Part shown: positions 27,677 to 35,947 of the stretch, piece by piece | Numbering within the stretch: position 1 is the stretch's first letter | Layout: the number at the start of each line of letters is the position of its first letter | Assembly: GCF_019890935.1 (NCBI RefSeq) | Contig: NZ_CP082333.1 | Coordinates: forward strand, 832,001 to 896,000 | Source: Exiguobacterium acetylicum | GTDB lineage: Bacteria > Bacillota > Bacilli > Exiguobacteriales > Exiguobacteriaceae | DNA: 64,000 nt | Direction of reading: 5' to 3' | Notes under the pieces: model-generated | What the model saw: the letters and a program-made list of their open reading frames with translations, nothing else | Told to the model about the DNA's origin: nothing | Database searches by the model: none | Position numbers and translations under genes: made by a program

Positions 27677-28969
27677 ATGAAACTTTGCACAATCGGACTA
27701 GGATATATTGGATTACCTTCTTCTGCGATGTTCGCGGATCACGGCACGGAAGTCGTAGGTGTCGACATCGATCCACAAATCGTCAATCTTCTGAACACGG
27801 GAACGATTCATATTGAGGAACCAGGACTCGAGGATGTCATCAAACGGGTCGTCGCGAACGGAAAATTCCGAGCGACACTTACGCCAGAACGAGCCGATGT
27901 CTTTTTAATCGCCGTTCCAACGCCGAACTTAAACGATGCGTATAAATCATGTGATTTGAAATATGTCATTTCAGCGGTCAACAACATGCTGCCATTCCTG
28001 GAAAAAGGAAATGTCGTCATCGTCGAATCGACGATCGCGCCACGTACGATGGATGATCATGTCCGTCCCTTAATCGAAGCAGCTGGATTTACGATTGGAG
28101 AGGACATTTATGTCGTCCATTGTCCCGAGCGCGTCTTGCCAGGACAAATCTTGCATGAACTTATCCATAATAACCGCATCGTCGGCGGCTTGACGCCAGC
28201 GTGTGCGGAGGCAGGGGCTGCCGTCTACGAAACATTCGTTCAAGGTGAAATCGTCCGGACCGATGCCAAAACAGCCGAAATGTCGAAGTTGATGGAGAAT
28301 ACGTTCCGCGATGTCAACATTGCGCTCGCAAATGAATTGACGCAAGTATGTCATCAACTAGAGATCAACGTTTTAGATGTGATCGAGATGGCGAACATGC
28401 ACCCACGGGTGAACTTGCATCATCCGGGACCGGGAGTGGGTGGTCACTGTCTCGCAGTCGATCCGTACTTCATCGTCGCAAAAGCCCCATCGCTTGCACG
28501 CATCATTCATACGGCGCGACAAACGAACGTTCAGATGCCACAATTCGTTGCCGATCAAGCAGCTCGTCTCGTCGGTTCGCGTGTCCGTCCAAAAATCGCT
28601 GTCTTTGGTGTCACGTATAAAGGAAACGTCGATGATATGCGCGAGAGTCCAGCTGTCGAAGTCATTGAACAATTGCTCGACCGTGGACTTGACGTCGCTG
28701 TCTGTGATCCGCACGTCGAACGTTCGATCTCGACACGATTCGAACTCGTCGATGAGCTGGAAGCGATTCAAGGCGCTGATCTAGCACTCGTTTTGGTCGA
28801 TCACGATGAATTCAAACAATTCGATTCACGTCGTCTTGCAAACTACATGCGGACACCGTTACTCTTTGATACGAAAGGGATCGTCAAAGCGCTCGACGCT
28901 GTCAAAGTCCTGAACTTCGGTAATTTGCATACGCACCGCGTGACGGAAGTGGATGCGAAAGCGATATGA
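27677..28969 (+). CDS. wecC: UDP-N-acetyl-D-mannosamine dehydrogenase
   Basis: A 430-residue UDP-sugar dehydrogenase. The Rossmann motif GLGYIGLP is at 7-14, VIVESTIAPRT is the conserved mid-region, and the catalytic Cys lies near 257 in GGHCLAVDPYF. The VDPYF and ESTIAPRT forms, plus the presence of wecB in the same operon, favour UDP-ManNAc over UDP-Glc as substrate: two NAD+-linked oxidations give UDP-ManNAcA. It opens the second transcription unit. The tagG-like permease overlaps its stop codon. Confidence 0.88.
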   Translation: MKLCTIGLGYIGLPSSAMFADHGTEVVGVDIDPQIVNLLNTGTIHIEEPGLEDVIKRVVANGKFRATLTPERADVFLIAVPTPNLNDAYKSCDLKYVISAVNNMLPFLEKGNVVIVESTIAPRTMDDHVRPLIEAAGFTIGEDIYVVHCPERVLPGQILHELIHNNRIVGGLTPACAEAGAAVYETFVQGEIVRTDAKTAEMSKLMENTFRDVNIALANELTQVCHQLEINVLDVIEMANMHPRVNLHHPGPGVGGHCLAVDPYFIVAKAPSLARIIHTARQTNVQMPQFVADQAARLVGSRVRPKIAVFGVTYKGNVDDMRESPAVEVIEQLLDRGLDVAVCDPHVERSISTRFELVDELEAIQGADLALVLVDHDEFKQFDSRRLANYMRTPLLFDTKGIVKALDAVKVLNFGNLHTHRVTEVDAKAI

Positions 28970-29766
28970 ACGCGTTACGAACGATTGGGGGAGAGTTGAA
29001 GGATCATCTATATCTGATCTTTCGACTCTCGCTTTATGAAACAAAGAGTCAATATAGCATGCAATACCTGGGTTGGTTTTGGGAAATCATGACGCCACTT
29101 CTCCAAATCGGTGTCTATTGGGTCGTATTCGGCTTCGGGATTCGTGGTGGGCATCCAGTCGATGGAATTCCGTTCGTCTTTTGGCTCGTCAGCGGATTGA
29201 TTGCTTGGTTCTTCATCGGCAGTACGATTCCAAGTGGTTCCCGGTCGATTTATGGTCGGGTCGCCCTCGTCTCGAAGATGCATTTTCCATTGAGTACGAT
29301 TCCAGCGTATGTCATTTTGGCACAATTCTACCGTCATCTCGCGATGATTGCTTTGACGATCATTTTAGGATGTGCCTTCGGTTACTTCCCGGGATGGCAT
29401 ACGTTTGAACTCCTATATATCGTACCGGCTGGCGTCGTATTCCTCTATGCGGTTTCCTTATTGTTATCCGCACTTGCGACGATGATTCGAGATGTGCAAA
29501 ATATGGTGACATCTGCGATCCGCATGCTGATGTATTTAACGCCAATCATGTGGATTCCGCCAGATCACTCGTTATTTAAGATGTTGTTGATGCTAAATCC
29601 ACTCGTTTATTTGATTGAGGGGTATCGCTCAGCACTCATCGGAACGGGTTATCTGCTCGATCATATGTGGTACGGCGTGTACTTCTGGTGTATGACGCTC
29701 GCAATCTTACTTGTTGGAGCATCGATTCACATTCGATTCCGACGCTATTTCATCGATTACGTATAG
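28966..29766 (+). CDS. ABC-2 polysaccharide export permease (TagG-like)
   Basis: A 266-residue membrane protein with six hydrophobic segments of the ABC-2 type. An N-terminal amphipathic region precedes YLGWFWEIMTPLLQIGVYW, the family signature of TagG/Wzm. LNPLVYLIEGYRSAL near 210-224 is the conserved C-terminal block. Together with the next gene it should export a lipid-linked polysaccharide across the cytoplasmic membrane. It overlaps wecC by ATGA and ends 11 bases before the ATPase start. Confidence 0.88.
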   Translation: MNALRTIGGELKDHLYLIFRLSLYETKSQYSMQYLGWFWEIMTPLLQIGVYWVVFGFGIRGGHPVDGIPFVFWLVSGLIAWFFIGSTIPSGSRSIYGRVALVSKMHFPLSTIPAYVILAQFYRHLAMIALTIILGCAFGYFPGWHTFELLYIVPAGVVFLYAVSLLLSALATMIRDVQNMVTSAIRMLMYLTPIMWIPPDHSLFKMLLMLNPLVYLIEGYRSALIGTGYLLDHMWYGVYFWCMTLAILLVGASIHIRFRRYFIDYV

Positions 29767-29777
29767 GAGGGAGAACG

Positions 29778-30608
29778 ATGGGTCATGTCGTGTTTGAGAA
29801 TGTATCGAAACGGTACATGCTCTATGCCCGACCGATCGACAAGCTAAAAGAAGTGTTGTTCGGTAAGGTGAATGGAAAATCGTTCTATGCTCTGAAGAAC
29901 GTCTCCTTTTCTGTGGAAGAGGGAGAAATCGTCGGTGTCGTTGGCATCAACGGAAGTGGGAAATCGACACTATCGCATCTGCTTGCTAACGTGACACCAC
30001 CGACGTACGGTCGGGTCACATTGGGTGGAAAGTCAGCCTTGATTGCCATCTCTAGTGGATTGAATAGTCAACTGACAGGGCGAGATAACATTGAATTAAA
30101 AGGGCTGATGATGGGCTTGACGAAACGACAAATCGAGACGATTACTCCAGAAATTTTAGAGTTCGCTGACATCGGGGAGTTCATCGATCAGCCAGTCAAG
30201 ACTTACTCGAGCGGCATGCGCGCTCGGATTGGTTTTGCGATCTCGATTCATATTAATCCAGATATCTTGATCATCGACGAAGCACTCTCAGTCGGAGACC
30301 AAACGTTTACTGAAAAGTGCCTCGATAAGATGCGTGAATTCCGCGATCAAGGGAAAACGATTTTTTTCGTCAGTCATTCGCTCAGCCAGGTAAAGAGTTT
30401 CTGTACAAAAATCCTTTGGTTGGAATACGGGGAAGTACGTCTATTTGGTCCGACGAATGAAACGTTGGCTGAATACAATAAATATCTATATTGGTACAAA
30501 CAGTTATCAAAAAAGCAAGCCTCCCATTACGTAGCTAAGAAACGAACGGAACGGATTGGTTCCGTGAATCAGCAGATGATGGGCGAGACGATTGAACGAT
30601 CGTCATGA
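29778..30608 (+). CDS. ABC polysaccharide export ATPase (TagH-like)
   Basis: A 276-residue ATPase of the polysaccharide-export subfamily. The Walker A GINGSGKST is near 58-66, the signature YSSGMRARIGFAI near 138-150 and Walker B ILIIDEALSVGD near 156-167. The N-terminal VSKRYMLYARPIDKLKEV matches TagH/Wzt. It lacks a long C-terminal extension as in B. subtilis TagH or Wzt carbohydrate-binding domains. GGAGGG 7 bases upstream supports ATG 29778; the frame extends further upstream. It pairs with the preceding permease. Confidence 0.9.
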   Translation: MGHVVFENVSKRYMLYARPIDKLKEVLFGKVNGKSFYALKNVSFSVEEGEIVGVVGINGSGKSTLSHLLANVTPPTYGRVTLGGKSALIAISSGLNSQLTGRDNIELKGLMMGLTKRQIETITPEILEFADIGEFIDQPVKTYSSGMRARIGFAISIHINPDILIIDEALSVGDQTFTEKCLDKMREFRDQGKTIFFVSHSLSQVKSFCTKILWLEYGEVRLFGPTNETLAEYNKYLYWYKQLSKKQASHYVAKKRTERIGSVNQQMMGETIERSS

Positions 30609-30630
30609 AATGAGATAGGGGATGAAGTAA

Positions 30631-31731
30631 ATGAAACGTGTCATGCTTGTATTCGGAACACGACCAGAGGCGATCAAAATGGCGCCGGTCGTCAAAGCAC
30701 TTGAAAATCGTCAGGACGTCGAACCAATCGTCGTCGTTACAGCACAACACCGAGAGATGCTCGATCAGGTCCTTGAACTGTTCGAAATCACTCCGGACCA
30801 TGACTTGGATTTGATGCGTCCGCGTCAGACGTTAGAGGAAATGACGGCGCGTATTTTAAACGCGATGCGTCGCGTCCTCGAAAAGGAACAGCCGGATCTC
30901 GTCCTTGTCCATGGGGATACGACGACGACGTTCGCTGCTTCTTTAGCGGCGTTCTATCAACAGATTCCAGTCGGTCATGTGGAAGCAGGACTACGGACAT
31001 ATGAAAAGTATGCGCCGTTCCCAGAAGAGATGAATCGTCAATTGACAGGTGTGTTGGCGGATTATCATTTTGCACCGACCGAACAGGCTGCAATGAACTT
31101 ACGTGCTGAGAACAAGCAGACACCGATCATCGTAACCGGTAATACGGTCATCGATGCGTTGAAGACGACTGTATCACCGACATATACGCATCCTGTCCTA
31201 TCACGTCTCGAAAAGTCGGGACGAAAACTTGTCTTGCTGACCGTCCATCGCCGTGAGAATCATTTACAACTAGAAACGATTTTTGATGCGATCGAACGGT
31301 TAGCGAATGATCATCCAGAAATTGAAATCGTCTATCCGGTTCATCCGAATCCGGTCGTACTAGAAGCGGCAGCTCGCTTGGAACATCATCCGCGGATTCA
31401 ATTGATCGAACCGCTTGATGTCTTTGACTTCCATAATCTTGCGGCACGGGCATCCTTCATTCTGACCGACTCAGGTGGAATTCAAGAGGAAGCACCTTCG
31501 CTCGGCGTGCCTGTCCTTGTCTTACGGGAAACGACAGAGCGTCCAGAGGGAGTCGAAGCCGGAACGTTGAAGCTCGTCGGGACGAATCCAGAGATGATTT
31601 ATACGATGAGTCATCAATTGTTGACGGATCAGGTGTTCTACCAATCGATGGCACAAGCGGCGAATCCTTATGGCGATGGACAAGCGGCGGAGCGAATCGT
31701 CGATGCCATCATGAGTGAGGTACCTGTATGA
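30631..31731 (+). CDS. wecB: UDP-N-acetylglucosamine 2-epimerase (non-hydrolysing)
   Basis: A 366-residue GT-B-fold epimerase converting UDP-GlcNAc to UDP-ManNAc. Diagnostic segments are GTRPEAIKMAPVV (8-20), HGDTTTTFAASLAAFY, VEAGLRT, TVHRREN and DSGGIQEEAPSLG. The enzyme supplies the substrate of the dehydrogenase encoded at 27677-28969. The ATG follows GAGATAGGGGATG. It overlaps the next gene by ATGA. Confidence 0.94.
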   Translation: MKRVMLVFGTRPEAIKMAPVVKALENRQDVEPIVVVTAQHREMLDQVLELFEITPDHDLDLMRPRQTLEEMTARILNAMRRVLEKEQPDLVLVHGDTTTTFAASLAAFYQQIPVGHVEAGLRTYEKYAPFPEEMNRQLTGVLADYHFAPTEQAAMNLRAENKQTPIIVTGNTVIDALKTTVSPTYTHPVLSRLEKSGRKLVLLTVHRRENHLQLETIFDAIERLANDHPEIEIVYPVHPNPVVLEAAARLEHHPRIQLIEPLDVFDFHNLAARASFILTDSGGIQEEAPSLGVPVLVLRETTERPEGVEAGTLKLVGTNPEMIYTMSHQLLTDQVFYQSMAQAANPYGDGQAAERIVDAIMSEVPV

Positions 31732-32213
31732 GTCAACGTATTCCTCCAGCGATTTATCAATTCTTTCCATTCGGAACGCAGGAAAAAATCTTGCTTGAGG
31801 ATGCTACAGATGGTGTCTATTTTGATTTTCAAGAAGCAACGGCAGACGACAAATTGTACATTCAGTTGTTTGATCAAGGATTTCAACATCCGCCTTCAAA
31901 GTTATATCGGTCAGACGCCACGATTACAGGAGACATCATCGAGGTGACCTGTCATTTCGAAGTCGATGCACCATGTGTCGTTCAGTTATTCAAGATGCAA
32001 TATGGACAGAAAAAACGGATGGGATCGGAAACGGAAACCGTCACATTGACGAATGAGACAGTCGTTCATGTACAGATGAAACGAGTACCAGGAGCGAAGT
32101 ATTTCAAGGTGGCATGGAAGTTCTTGCAAGAGGGGAGCTTCCGGGTCCATCTCCGGGACATTCAGATTGTGCAACATGTCACGGCAGGGGAGGAAGCGAC
32201 GTATGCTATTTAG
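31728..32213 (+). CDS. Uncharacterised cytoplasmic protein of the polysaccharide operon
   Basis: A 161-residue protein with no signal peptide or membrane segment. It begins MSQRIPPAIYQFFPFGTQ. Alternating hydrophobic residues (IIEVTCHFEVDAPCVVQLFK, ETVTLTNETVVHVQMKR) suggest a beta-sandwich, like carbohydrate-binding domains, but I do not recognise a family. It overlaps wecB at its start by ATGA and the MBOAT gene at its end by 11 bases, so it is translationally coupled on both sides and probably takes part in glycan recognition or modification. Function is not known. Confidence 0.75.
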   Translation: MSQRIPPAIYQFFPFGTQEKILLEDATDGVYFDFQEATADDKLYIQLFDQGFQHPPSKLYRSDATITGDIIEVTCHFEVDAPCVVQLFKMQYGQKKRMGSETETVTLTNETVVHVQMKRVPGAKYFKVAWKFLQEGSFRVHLRDIQIVQHVTAGEEATYAI

Positions 32214-33591
32214 TTCGACGATATTCTTATTTTTGTTCTTACCGACTGTGTTGATCGTCTATTACCTACTCCCACGCAGCTTCCGAAATGGTTGGTTATT
32301 AGTGACGAGTCTATTCTTTTATGCATTCGGAGAACCGCGTTTTGCATTGCTGATGCTACTGAGCGTCACGATCAACTACTTCTTCGCCTTGTTCGTCGAT
32401 CTGTATCGACACCGAATTGGCGTCAAATGGATCATGTTCAGTATGATCGCAGTCAATCTGGGGTTACTCGGCTGGTTCAAGTACAGCGGATTTTTTGTTC
32501 GTTCAGTCAACGAGACATTCGGATTAGGATGGTTCGTCCCAGAAGTCGTCTTGCCACTCGGGATCTCGTTCTATACGTTCCATGCGATGAGTTATGTCAT
32601 CGACATCTACAAAGGGAAGGAAGCGGTGCAAAAGAATCCGCTTGACCTCGCCCTTTATATCGCGTTCTTTCCCCAACTCGTCGCGGGTCCGATCGTTCGC
32701 TATAACACGATTGCGAGCCAAATCGAGTCACGAGAAGAGACAGTTTCCGATTTTGCCCGAGGGGTTCGTCGGTTTACGATCGGCTTAGCTAAAAAACTGA
32801 TTCTTGCCAATGGATGTGGTCAGGTCGCGGATGCCATCTTCAACATGAAAGATCTCTCGATGGGGCTTGCTTGGATCGGGATCATCGCCTACGCCTTACA
32901 AATCTATTTCGATTTTTCAGGATACAGTGATATGGCGATTGGACTAGCTTTGATGTTCGGATTTCATTTTCTTGAGAATTTTAACTATCCCTACATTTCA
33001 AAGTCTGTTTCTGAATTTTGGCGTCGATGGCATATTTCGCTTGGATCGTGGTTCCGGGATTATGTCTACATCCCGCTTGGTGGAAATCGTGTCTCACCGT
33101 GGTTACAGTATCGCAACTTAGCAATTGTCTGGATGCTGACAGGTCTTTGGCATGGTGCAAGTTGGACGTTTGTCGCGTGGGGAGCGTATTACGGAATCTG
33201 GATCATGCTCGAGAAAGCATTTCTCGGGAAATGGTTGGAGAAAATGCCAGTATTCTCGACCGTTTGGACGCTCGTACTCGTGTTGGTCGGTTGGGTATTC
33301 TTCCGTTCCGAGACGTTCCCAGAAGCCGTTACGTACATTCAAGCGATGTTCGTACCAGATGTGATTTGGGATGAACGCGCGAGCTACCAGCTTGTCCAAA
33401 ATGGTGTTCTATTGCTTGTCGCGTGTATCGCAGCGACACCGATTCCGAAAATCATCGGAGAGCGATTAGTCGTGTCACTCGGAAGAATTGGTACGACGAT
33501 GCAGTATGGGTATGCGATGTTGCTACTATTTTTGGCGACATCAGCACTTGTTGCAAGTACGTTTAACCCATTCATCTATTTCCGCTTCTAA
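32203..33591 (+). CDS. MBOAT-family O-acyltransferase (AlgI/DltB-like)
   Basis: A 462-residue polytopic membrane enzyme that passes acyl groups from the cytoplasm to an extracellular acceptor. MBOAT signatures are LPLGISFYTFHAMSY, PQLVAGPIVRY, SEFWRRWHISLGSWFRDYVY and the active-site His in LTGLWHGASW near 316. The AlgI branch is favoured over DltB because a DHHW/AlgX-like gene follows and no dltACD is present. Start ATG 32203 has GGGGAGGAAG upstream; the longer frame is not needed. It should O-acetylate the exported glycan. Confidence 0.9.
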   Translation: MLFSSTIFLFLFLPTVLIVYYLLPRSFRNGWLLVTSLFFYAFGEPRFALLMLLSVTINYFFALFVDLYRHRIGVKWIMFSMIAVNLGLLGWFKYSGFFVRSVNETFGLGWFVPEVVLPLGISFYTFHAMSYVIDIYKGKEAVQKNPLDLALYIAFFPQLVAGPIVRYNTIASQIESREETVSDFARGVRRFTIGLAKKLILANGCGQVADAIFNMKDLSMGLAWIGIIAYALQIYFDFSGYSDMAIGLALMFGFHFLENFNYPYISKSVSEFWRRWHISLGSWFRDYVYIPLGGNRVSPWLQYRNLAIVWMLTGLWHGASWTFVAWGAYYGIWIMLEKAFLGKWLEKMPVFSTVWTLVLVLVGWVFFRSETFPEAVTYIQAMFVPDVIWDERASYQLVQNGVLLLVACIAATPIPKIIGERLVVSLGRIGTTMQYGYAMLLLFLATSALVASTFNPFIYFRF

Positions 33592-33606
33592 AAAGGAGGT
33601 CTACTG

Positions 33607-34782
33607 ATGGCACAGCCACTTGAAACAGAAAATAAGCAGGGACAAAAACGGACGACTTCTTTTGAACGGATCATGATGTGGGTGACGACGATTAGTTTTT
33701 TACTCATCTTGTTAACGATTGGTATCGGAACGATCGTCCGAGAGGATCATGTACGTTCCCAGCTCGAAAACCGTACACTCGCACAATCGGTCGATCCGAC
33801 GATCGAAGGAATCGCGACTGGAAAAGACATGCTGAAGATGGAGACGTATTTCACGGATCAACTGCTGTTGCGGGGAACGTTCGTTGAGATGCAGGCACTA
33901 CTATCGAAGGATGTCTTTAGGCAACCTTTTCGTAATGGGATCTATACAGCTAAAAATGGCTATATGATCGAACCGAGTGCCTCGACTCAAGTTCAGATTC
34001 CGAACGCGTTTCAAAAATTCGTTCAAGAAGTCGACCGTCCGGTTTATATGGCACTAGCTCCATCGAAGACGGTCATTGCTGAACGCGATCAGTTGATTCC
34101 ATCGTATGTTGCTTCGAACGCACGGACACGGTACGCAGGAATGATTCGTGACTTCAAGGCTGCCGGGATGACGAATTTGTCACTTGATCAATTAAAGTTA
34201 ACGGATTACTTCAAGACGGACCATCACTGGAATATCGACGGGGCAGCGTCGGCGTATCAGACGATTACGAAAGGGATGGACTTACGACCAGTCACACCAT
34301 CAAAAGCTAATCGTAAAGAGGATGAACATGACTACTATGGTTCATTGGCACGAAAGACGACACTTGCGTACGCAACGTCTGGTGATCAACTAGCGTATTA
34401 TGGACCAGCATTCTTCAAAGGGATCGATGTCTGTTACGACGGGGCATGCGGTCGCCCGGTGATCGATGAATCCTTCGTTCAGCAGGAGGGAGATTACGTC
34501 GATCGGTATGAAGTATTCTTGCGCGGCAATCACGGCGTCATGTCGATGAAGGAGAAGGCGAAGAATGATCGACCAACGATTCTCGTCTTAAAGGATTCAT
34601 TCGCGAATCCCGTCTTACCGTTCCTTGCTAAAAGTGCCAATCTGGAAGTCGTCGACGTTCGTTATGTGCCAAAATCATTCGACGTCTCGCAGTTCGCTAA
34701 ACAAAAACAAGTCGACTCCGTGTTGTTCCTGCATAACTCGAATATTGCTGGATTGATGAAGACGTATGAAAACACACTATGA
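33607..34782 (+). CDS. DHHW/AlgX-like SGNH acetyltransferase partner
   Basis: A 391-residue protein anchored by one N-terminal membrane segment (about 24-44) with an extracellular domain. It shows the DHHW-family motif TDHHWNIDGA near 203-212 and the SGNH-type block LVLKDSFANPVLPFLA near 320-335, in which the Ser is the likely nucleophile. Such proteins take acetyl from an MBOAT partner and place it on the polysaccharide. It is 15 bases after the MBOAT gene behind AAAGGAGG, confirming the pair. Confidence 0.85.
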   Translation: MAQPLETENKQGQKRTTSFERIMMWVTTISFLLILLTIGIGTIVREDHVRSQLENRTLAQSVDPTIEGIATGKDMLKMETYFTDQLLLRGTFVEMQALLSKDVFRQPFRNGIYTAKNGYMIEPSASTQVQIPNAFQKFVQEVDRPVYMALAPSKTVIAERDQLIPSYVASNARTRYAGMIRDFKAAGMTNLSLDQLKLTDYFKTDHHWNIDGAASAYQTITKGMDLRPVTPSKANRKEDEHDYYGSLARKTTLAYATSGDQLAYYGPAFFKGIDVCYDGACGRPVIDESFVQQEGDYVDRYEVFLRGNHGVMSMKEKAKNDRPTILVLKDSFANPVLPFLAKSANLEVVDVRYVPKSFDVSQFAKQKQVDSVLFLHNSNIAGLMKTYENTL

Positions 34783-34795
34783 AGGAGTTCATGAT

Positions 34796-35722
34796 ATGAG
34801 ATCCCGAATGGCGAAAAGAAAACCGCGTCTTGTTTGGCGCGTATTGAGTGCGCTCCTACTAGGGTTCGTTCTGATTGCTAGTACATCAGCTGGTTTAGCT
34901 TTTTTAAAAGTGAAACAAACGGCAGATGCGTTCTTGACACCGTTAGATGGAGAGCAGCCGAAGCCACTCGAATCGATGAAGCCGGTCAATGTCTTGTTAC
35001 TTGGCGTGGATGAACGAAAAAATGATAAGGGACGTGCCGATGCCATCATGCTTCTTTCATTCAATCCAAAAACAAGACAAGCGACTTCCCTGTCTATTCC
35101 AAGAGATATGCAGGTAACCGTGCCGTCTGGCGAAAAGACTAAGATCAATCATACCTATGCCTATGGGGGTGTGAAAGAGACAGTCGAAACGGTGGAGCAG
35201 ACGTTTGAAACTGATATTCCTTATTATGCGAAGATCAACATGGATGGATTGATTGAGTTGGTCGATGCTGTTGGGGGTGTCACGGTCGACAATCCATCTG
35301 CCTTCAGTTGGAACGACCGTCGTCTTCAAAAGGAGTATGAGAAAGGGAAAATTCATCTGACGGGTCTTGAAGCGAGTGGTTACGCTCGGATGCGAAAGCA
35401 AGATCCACTCGGCGATATGGGACGACAAATTCGTCAGCGTCAAGTGCTAGAAGCCGTCGGAATGAAGCTTGCTGGACCACAGTTGTTGACGCAACTCGAA
35501 AAAATCACGGATGTCATGAAAAACAACTTTACGACGAATATCGGACTTGATGTCGCAGCGCAACTAGCGCAAGAGAATCAGCGTGGATTCGAACAATTGA
35601 AGCCGCTGAAAATCGACGGAGAAGGATATATCGCAAGTGACGGTGTTTGGTATTTCTTTGCATCGGACGAATCAATGGAACAAACGAAGCAAACGATCGC
35701 TACACTTCTCGCACGATCGTAA
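34796..35722 (+). CDS. LCP-family (LytR-CpsA-Psr) glycopolymer ligase
   Basis: A 308-residue protein with an N-terminal membrane segment (about 17-40) and an extracellular LCP domain. Typical segments are NVLLLGVDER, RADAIMLLSFNP, SIPRDMQV and the Arg/Asp-rich RQIRQRQVLEAV. LCP enzymes transfer lipid-linked glycopolymers to peptidoglycan. GAAGGAG is 8 bases from ATG 34796, preferred over an upstream in-frame ATG. It ends the polysaccharide operon, which fits a role in attaching the exported glycan. Confidence 0.92.
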   Translation: MRSRMAKRKPRLVWRVLSALLLGFVLIASTSAGLAFLKVKQTADAFLTPLDGEQPKPLESMKPVNVLLLGVDERKNDKGRADAIMLLSFNPKTRQATSLSIPRDMQVTVPSGEKTKINHTYAYGGVKETVETVEQTFETDIPYYAKINMDGLIELVDAVGGVTVDNPSAFSWNDRRLQKEYEKGKIHLTGLEASGYARMRKQDPLGDMGRQIRQRQVLEAVGMKLAGPQLLTQLEKITDVMKNNFTTNIGLDVAAQLAQENQRGFEQLKPLKIDGEGYIASDGVWYFFASDESMEQTKQTIATLLARS

Positions 35723-35758
35723 GCCATAACTAGTATTACCATCAAACAAACCAGGATG

Positions 35759-35794
35759 AGCGTCTCTAGCACATGATTGTGGAGACGCTTTTTC
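35759..35794 (+). terminator. Terminator after the LCP gene
   Basis: AGCGTCTC (35759-35766) pairs with GAGACGCT (35782-35789), with an inner CAC/GTG, followed by TTTT. It closes the polysaccharide operon. Confidence 0.85.
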
Positions 35795-35882
35795 CTGTTT
35801 TTCTCTAAAGTAACATCGTTCTTTTTGAAAAAAAGTGCTTGGTTCAAAAGTCTTATTTTCGATCAAACCGATGAAATAGGCT

Positions 35883-35911
35883 TTGACAGGACTTGTAAAC
35901 GGATGCAAAAT
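35883..35911 (+). promoter_or_regulatory. Promoter of the pullulanase gene
   Basis: TTGACA (35883-35888) and CAAAAT (35906-35911) lie 17 bases apart. The -10 is overlapped by a LacI-type dyad TTGTAAACGGATGCAA (35893-35908) and the start region by a cre, so repression at initiation is expected. Confidence 0.65.
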
Positions 35912-35924
35912 GAAAACGATTACA
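35911..35924 (+). promoter_or_regulatory. Catabolite-responsive element (cre) upstream of pullulanase
   Basis: TGAAAACGATTACA matches the CcpA consensus TGWAANCGNTNWCA at every position. It lies at the likely transcription start of the pullulanase gene, so glucose repression by CcpA is likely. Confidence 0.8.
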
Positions 35925-35947
35925 TACCAAAAGGAGATGGCTACCGT

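Noticed and set aside
35777-35947. An upstream in-frame extension of the pullulanase
   Set aside because: It would cross the LCP terminator, the promoter and the cre, and would bury the signal peptide. The RBS supports 35948.
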